From contig CM049307.1 of assembly GCA_026874595.1 (NCBI GenBank), positions 33,276,862 to 33,340,861 on the forward strand: a stretch of 64,000 nucleotides of DNA. The letters run 5' to 3'. The stretch comes from Sipunculus nudus (lineage: Eukaryota > Annelida > Sipuncula > Golfingiida > Sipunculidae). The notes under the pieces are model-generated. The model searched no databases and had not been told where the DNA came from. It worked only from the letters and a program-made list of their open reading frames with translations. This document shows positions 59,704 to 64,000 of this stretch, piece after piece. Numbering within the stretch: position 1 is the stretch's first letter; the number at the start of each line of letters is the position of its first letter. A program made the translations under genes and the position numbers.

Positions 59704-60707
59704 TGTCAGGACGCGGCAGGGTTTTTAATTCTTTATTCTGAAGCCGGTTCAATCTACAAATTAACAAATATAAATTTACTCTAATGTCTAAAGCTACATC
59801 TAAATGCAAATAAGTATGGACATGCATTAATAAATGAAATTCCTATGGATGAAATATATATAAGGTATATAAAAGACTCTCTAATTGTATGATTAATAAA
59901 CAAATCAATCATGCTGCTGATATGACAAAACAAATCCAAATTCTAAACTATGTATGGCTTACTGATCAGAAAATAATATATTAACTGAATAAGAAGTCTA
60001 TGTTGCACATGTTTACCCTTTTATACTGACCTGTTACTTTAACCTAATAATATTGAAATATTAGCCATTAAATTTACTGATTTAGTGTAAATACTAGTTA
60101 CTTGTACCAAAATGCAGCAGTAAATAAGCAAATATCACAATTTAATCATTATTCCTACATAACACAAACATATGAAGACATAATTAAGCTATTCCTATAT
60201 ACAGCAACACAGTCATGGATGGCATTGTCCTTTTATGAGAGCCTAGCTCCGCTCATATCAGCAGTGACATACCACAGCCCATACTATCTTACAGCACAGA
60301 AAAATTAATTGGGCCCTGTCCGTACATGGGAGCAAGCACTGTTCAGCATGTATACAAGCTACTACAGGGTAATGTAGGGCGTGACAATCGAGGTACACAA
60401 ACTTTTTCTGTTCTATTACAACTTTCAAACTATAAAATGAAGAAATGTTAATGACTGCAGTATTAAGACTACTTAATGAATATTTTATACAATTATCAGT
60501 ATATAAATGAAAGTAAATATGTGATTACTTACGACATTGCGGCATACTGTCGAGCAACATGCTTCTCCCCTTATGGGTTCAGGCTGATCTGATTACCAAA
60601 AAATGCACGAACTGCCGTACAGACAAAAAAGTAACTGAGCCACTTACTGGCTCATTCTTCTAGTGCCACCTAGTGGAAATCTATGGAAAATGACTACGTC
60701 CCTTACA
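59704..60707 (-). repeat. 3' LTR of the BEL/Pao element
   Basis: About 1004 bp. The + strand ends are TGTCAGG...CCTTACA, inverted with one mismatch. A purine-rich tract lies immediately outside the 60707 end, which makes this the 3' LTR of the minus-strand element on its right. It shows no similarity to the LTR at 53761-54883. The second LTR is outside the window. Confidence 0.65.
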
Positions 60708-60722
60708 CCGCCCCCCGAACCC
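60708..60722 (-). other. Polypurine tract of the BEL/Pao element
   Basis: The sense strand reads GGGTTCGGGGGGCGG directly before the LTR start TGTAAGGGACG. Confidence 0.55.
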
Positions 60723-60891
60723 GACTTCAGGAGGGTTAAAATGACCTCTCAACTGGGACGTAGGCATATTAACATATAAATAATCCTAAAGATTACAACA
60801 ATATATGGGAAAGCAGTTCCTCTCCTACGTTATTTACCTGATTTCTAATACTACCTAGAAAGCATTCGATACAATTGATACATTCTTACAA

Positions 60892-63800
60892 CTATTGAGT
60901 ATACATATCTTTATAATCATGGCATTCAATGAGACAAAGTTTGGTCACTGGCCTGGTGAGAGTTGACGTTTTAGTCTCAACCGTTGCCGATCTGACCAAT
61001 CCATCAGAACCAATATCAGTATCTGTCACTCGCCCAATCTGCCAACAATTTCTTGGCATACTGGGGTCCACAACAAGAACAATGTCACCTGAACAAAGAT
61101 TTCTCTTTTTGTCGTACCACTTGCTGCGCACCTGAAGTAAGGGAAAGTACTCTTTCAGCCATCTTCGCCAGAACAAGTCAGCTAGATACTGAACTTGTCT
61201 CCACCTTCTTCTCACATAATTGTCTTGCTGTACAAAGACTCCCGGTGGAAGAGTAGGTCCCTTTCTTAATTGTAGCAAGTGGTTGGGTGTTAGTGGTTCA
61301 AGATCCCTGGCATCACTAGAGACCGTTGTTAAAGGCCGATTGTTCAAGATACTCTCAACCACACACATAAAAGTTGTTAACGCGTCATCACTGATAACCT
61401 GTTCTTTCATGACGGAGCTCAATATCTTCTTAACGCCTCCAATCAATCTCTCCCAAGCTCCCCCCATATGGGATGCAGCAGGGGGAATGAATTTCCACTC
61501 TATCTCTCTCTGATACAGGAATTGTGTTATTGAAGACTGATTCCATTGGTCGATGGATTGCTTTAGCTCCCTTTGAGCTCCTCTGAAGTTGGTGCCATTG
61601 TCACACCAAACTGTTGTTGGCCTACCTCTACGAGCAATGAATCTCTCTAACGCATTGATGAATGAAGTAGTATCCATGCTGTCAAGGACCTCTAGGTGTA
61701 TGGCTCTGGTTGTAAGGCAGGTAAACAGACATCCATACCTCTTGTACAATTTTCTACCCATCTTTGTCTGAAAAGGGCCAAAGCAGTCTGTACCAACATG
61801 AGTGAAAGGAGGCTGGTTGTAATCCACTCGCTGCTCTGGAAGGTCACCCATTCGCTGGCCTTCTGGTTTAGACCAAAGTCGACGACAAGTAAAACACCTA
61901 CTGATGACTCTGCGTACAACACTGCGTACTCCTGGAATCCAATACTTATCCCGAACCTCTGCAACCACATACTCGCGACCTGAATGACCTGACATCTCAT
62001 GATGATGTTTAACTATCAAGGCCGAAACATGATGTTCCTTCGGCAAGATTATCCTGGATTTTGCCTCTCTGGTTCTTCTACCACAAATCAAGTCACCATG
62101 TTCAGACAAACTAGGATCTAGCCTATATATCTTGCTCTTACGACTCATGCTGGACTGGCCGCTTTGCAGTATTTGTATTTCTTCCTCATAACTCTGATTC
62201 TGAACATACTTGACAATTGAACTTTCTGCTGTATTTAACTCCTGAAGCGTGAGAGGCCCACACTTATACGATCTGTTCTTCTGCTGCAATTTTTGCTTTA
62301 AGAAGGTCTTGAATCGCAATATCCAAGCTACTGTGCGTTTCAATGCGTACCAAGATGAGTGCCTCTTGATCATTCGATCAATGGTACCCACTTTGACTGC
62401 CAGAGGATGGGCTTGTGCCTTTTGATGGACTTCTTGATCATTACTGATATCTGGAAGTATCATTCCTGGGTCGGCGTATTCGGAGGACTCTGGGTTAAGT
62501 TCCCAAAGAAACTCAGGCCCTCTGGTCCATCTTGTACTCCCTGTGAGTTCACTCACTGTAAGCCCTCGTGACACATCATCTGCTGGATTGAGATCGGACT
62601 TGACATGCTTCCACTGACCTACAGTAGAACCATCGTGAATGATGGCTAACCGATTTGATACAAACACATGAAATCTCTTGTCTACATTTTGTATGTAAGA
62701 GAGCACAATAGTACTGTCTGTGTAGAAGACACTATCCTGAAGTGGCACTGTGAGCTCATTTCGGAGCAATTTGTCTTGCTTGACTGACAGTGCAGCTGCA
62801 CTCAGTTCCAATCTTGGAATTGTCATTTGTTTCAGAGGTGCCACTCTGGATTTTGCCATCAGCAGGCAGCAGTAAACTTGACCCAATTCATTCACCATTC
62901 TGATGTAACTGACAGATCCATAGGCGATGGTAGAAGCATCTGAAAAATGGTGTAGTTCAAACCGAGTTGCCCTAAACTCCTTTGGTTGAATAGAACGGCT
63001 GATGTTGAACTTCGACAGCTCCCCTAATTCATCCAACCAATGCTGCCATTCTTTGATGTCTGTCTCTGACAGTGGTTCATCCCAGTTGCATCTCTTCTTT
63101 GCTAGATTCTGCACCATCTTCTTTCCCCTTACTGTGAAAGGAGTCAGAAAGCCTAGAGGGTCATATATAGAACATACCATACCCAATAGTCCTCTCCTGG
63201 TCAGAGGCCTGCCAAGTGGTTTCATAGAATAAGTAAACTGGTCAGAGTTTATGCTCCAGTCTACCCCTAAAACTCTGTCAAAAGGCAAGGCATGCAAGTT
63301 CAAATCCCCAGGTTTCGCTGCCCGCTCACTCTCTGGGATATGAGAAAGGACTTCTCTACTGTTGCTTGACCACTTGCACAAACGAAACCCACCTTTCGCC
63401 AAAAGTCTTGGCAACTTATTTGCTGTTTCTACTGCTTCTTCTTCTGTTGAGAATGATTTGAGAAAGTCATCCACATAAAAATTTTGATATACACATTCGA
63501 TCACTTTAGGACCAAATTCCTCTTTGTTGTCCTTCGCTGTCTGTTGCAGTGCGTATGAACAGACACTCGGACTCCAAGTGCCCCCAAACAAATGCACAGT
63601 CATCCTGTATACATCAACGACATCATCCGGGTTACCATCACGCCACCAGAGGAAACGCAGCACGTCACGATAAAACTGTGGTACTTGGACCTGGTGGAAC
63701 ATGGCCTCTATGTCTGATGTGACAGCGATGGGATACTCTCGAAACCTCAAGAGAACACCAAGTAACCTGCTTGTAAGGTCTGGACCTTGTAGCACTCTGC

Positions 63801-63999
63801 TGTTCAGCGAAAGTCCCCCGTATCTCGCTGCACAATCAAACACTATGCGCAATTTTGACTTGTGTGGGCTGGTGACTGCATGGTGTGGCAAATACCACAC
63901 GAGTCCATCATTTCTGTCCTTGTCACTCTCTGAGATCTTCTCTGCGTAACCCTTGTTAATTAGGTCTTTCATGCTCTCTTTGTAATCCTTCTGAAGTTG
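60892..63999 (-). CDS. BEL/Pao retrotransposon Pol (partial, 5' end outside window)
   Basis: An open frame from the right edge to TAG at 60892. The first ATG in view (63972) is internal, because in-frame codons (QLQKDYKES) precede it. Numbering from that Met: reverse transcriptase with SDIEAMF (D87) and YVDD (166-169); Pao-type RNase H region with D345, D419 and D465; integrase zinc finger with H657/H663 and C693-x2-C696; integrase core D729, D791, E841 (longer D-E spacing, as in Pao elements); C-terminal domain of the DUF5641 type (about 910-1015), with W-rich QYLADLFWRRW and VLVVD. Gag, protease and the start of RT lie beyond 64000. No stop or frameshift is seen, so the copy may be young. 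It has the same orientation as the Gmr1-type element, and its LTR sits against that element's leader. Confidence 0.92.
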   Translation of the reverse strand, partial: QLQKDYKESMKDLINKGYAEKISESDKDRNDGLVWYLPHHAVTSPHKSKLRIVFDCAARYGGLSLNSRVLQGPDLTSRLLGVLLRFREYPIAVTSDIEAMFHQVQVPQFYRDVLRFLWWRDGNPDDVVDVYRMTVHLFGGTWSPSVCSYALQQTAKDNKEEFGPKVIECVYQNFYVDDFLKSFSTEEEAVETANKLPRLLAKGGFRLCKWSSNSREVLSHIPESERAAKPGDLNLHALPFDRVLGVDWSINSDQFTYSMKPLGRPLTRRGLLGMVCSIYDPLGFLTPFTVRGKKMVQNLAKKRCNWDEPLSETDIKEWQHWLDELGELSKFNISRSIQPKEFRATRFELHHFSDASTIAYGSVSYIRMVNELGQVYCCLLMAKSRVAPLKQMTIPRLELSAAALSVKQDKLLRNELTVPLQDSVFYTDSTIVLSYIQNVDKRFHVFVSNRLAIIHDGSTVGQWKHVKSDLNPADDVSRGLTVSELTGSTRWTRGPEFLWELNPESSEYADPGMILPDISNDQEVHQKAQAHPLAVKVGTIDRMIKRHSSWYALKRTVAWILRFKTFLKQKLQQKNRSYKCGPLTLQELNTAESSIVKYVQNQSYEEEIQILQSGQSSMSRKSKIYRLDPSLSEHGDLICGRRTREAKSRIILPKEHHVSALIVKHHHEMSGHSGREYVVAEVRDKYWIPGVRSVVRRVISRCFTCRRLWSKPEGQRMGDLPEQRVDYNQPPFTHVGTDCFGPFQTKMGRKLYKRYGCLFTCLTTRAIHLEVLDSMDTTSFINALERFIARRGRPTTVWCDNGTNFRGAQRELKQSIDQWNQSSITQFLYQREIEWKFIPPAASHMGGAWERLIGGVKKILSSVMKEQVISDDALTTFMCVVESILNNRPLTTVSSDARDLEPLTPNHLLQLRKGPTLPPGVFVQQDNYVRRRWRQVQYLADLFWRRWLKEYFPLLQVRSKWYDKKRNLCSGDIVLVVDPSMPRNCWQIGRVTDTDIGSDGLVRSATVETKTSTLTRPVTKLCLIECHDYKDMYTQ

Positions 64000-64000
64000 T

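Noticed and set aside
54863-59710. Reading TGTCAGG at 59704 as the Gmr1 5' LTR
   Set aside because: Beyond TGTCA the sequence does not match the 3' LTR at 53761, and the purine tract on its far side assigns it to the BEL/Pao element.

Overview
The window is 64 kb of AT-rich animal DNA, most likely from a marine mollusc and probably a bivalve. The pointers are the dense pearl/DINE-like non-autonomous Helentrons with GTCY microsatellites, a BEL/Pao element, a Gmr1-type Ty3/gypsy element, a truncated LINE, and almost no host coding sequence. The host assignment is an inference. The only host coding sequence I can defend is one 62-bp exon at 35441-35502 (+). It encodes the start of cyclic-nucleotide-binding domain A of a type I regulatory subunit of cAMP-dependent protein kinase (PKA). 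Most of the window is therefore probably intron of that gene.

Region by region: 1-6489 is intron-like sequence without genes. From 6490 to about 27340 there are three large Helentron-type elements (6490-7662, 12521-16976, 18366-26680). The second contains a canonical Helitron (14900-16796). The third contains two further elements (18597-22322 and 22697-24646), a Russian-doll nest whose original empty sites can be read directly. 27361-27670 is a small CpG-rich patch with an inverted repeat. 30252-30397 is an exact 73-bp tandem duplication. 31640-33130 is a tandem array of ACCTGTACAGGT-type palindromes. 33190-33830 holds more palindrome units of the Helitron kind. The PKA exon follows at 35441.

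A second canonical Helitron fills 37289-42599. It carries promoter-like, possibly captured, DNA near its 5' end, and a 3.4-kb DNA transposon (38946-42376, 9-bp target duplication) that itself holds a LINE fragment. 42926-46648 is another Helentron with one nested copy and a nine-fold array of DR1-type nuclear-receptor motifs spaced about 145 bp. 46650-47381 is an LTR-like segment. 48391-52354 is a Helentron with a nested copy.

From 53761 to the right edge lie two LTR retrotransposons on the minus strand. The first has an intact 1470-codon Gag-Pol ORF in which integrase lies BEFORE reverse transcriptase, the Copia-like order known from the Gmr1 group of Ty3/gypsy elements. The second is a BEL/Pao element running off the window. 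Its 3' LTR abuts the 5' leader of the first, suggesting it jumped into it.

The repeats share a theme. Several otherwise different Helitron and Helentron families carry tandem units that end in the same 12-bp palindrome GGTGGCGCCACC. All Helitron-type elements whose polarity I could read point in the + direction, the same as the PKA gene. These two facts, the Gmr1 domain order in a probable mollusc, and the periodic DR1 array are the observations most worth following up.
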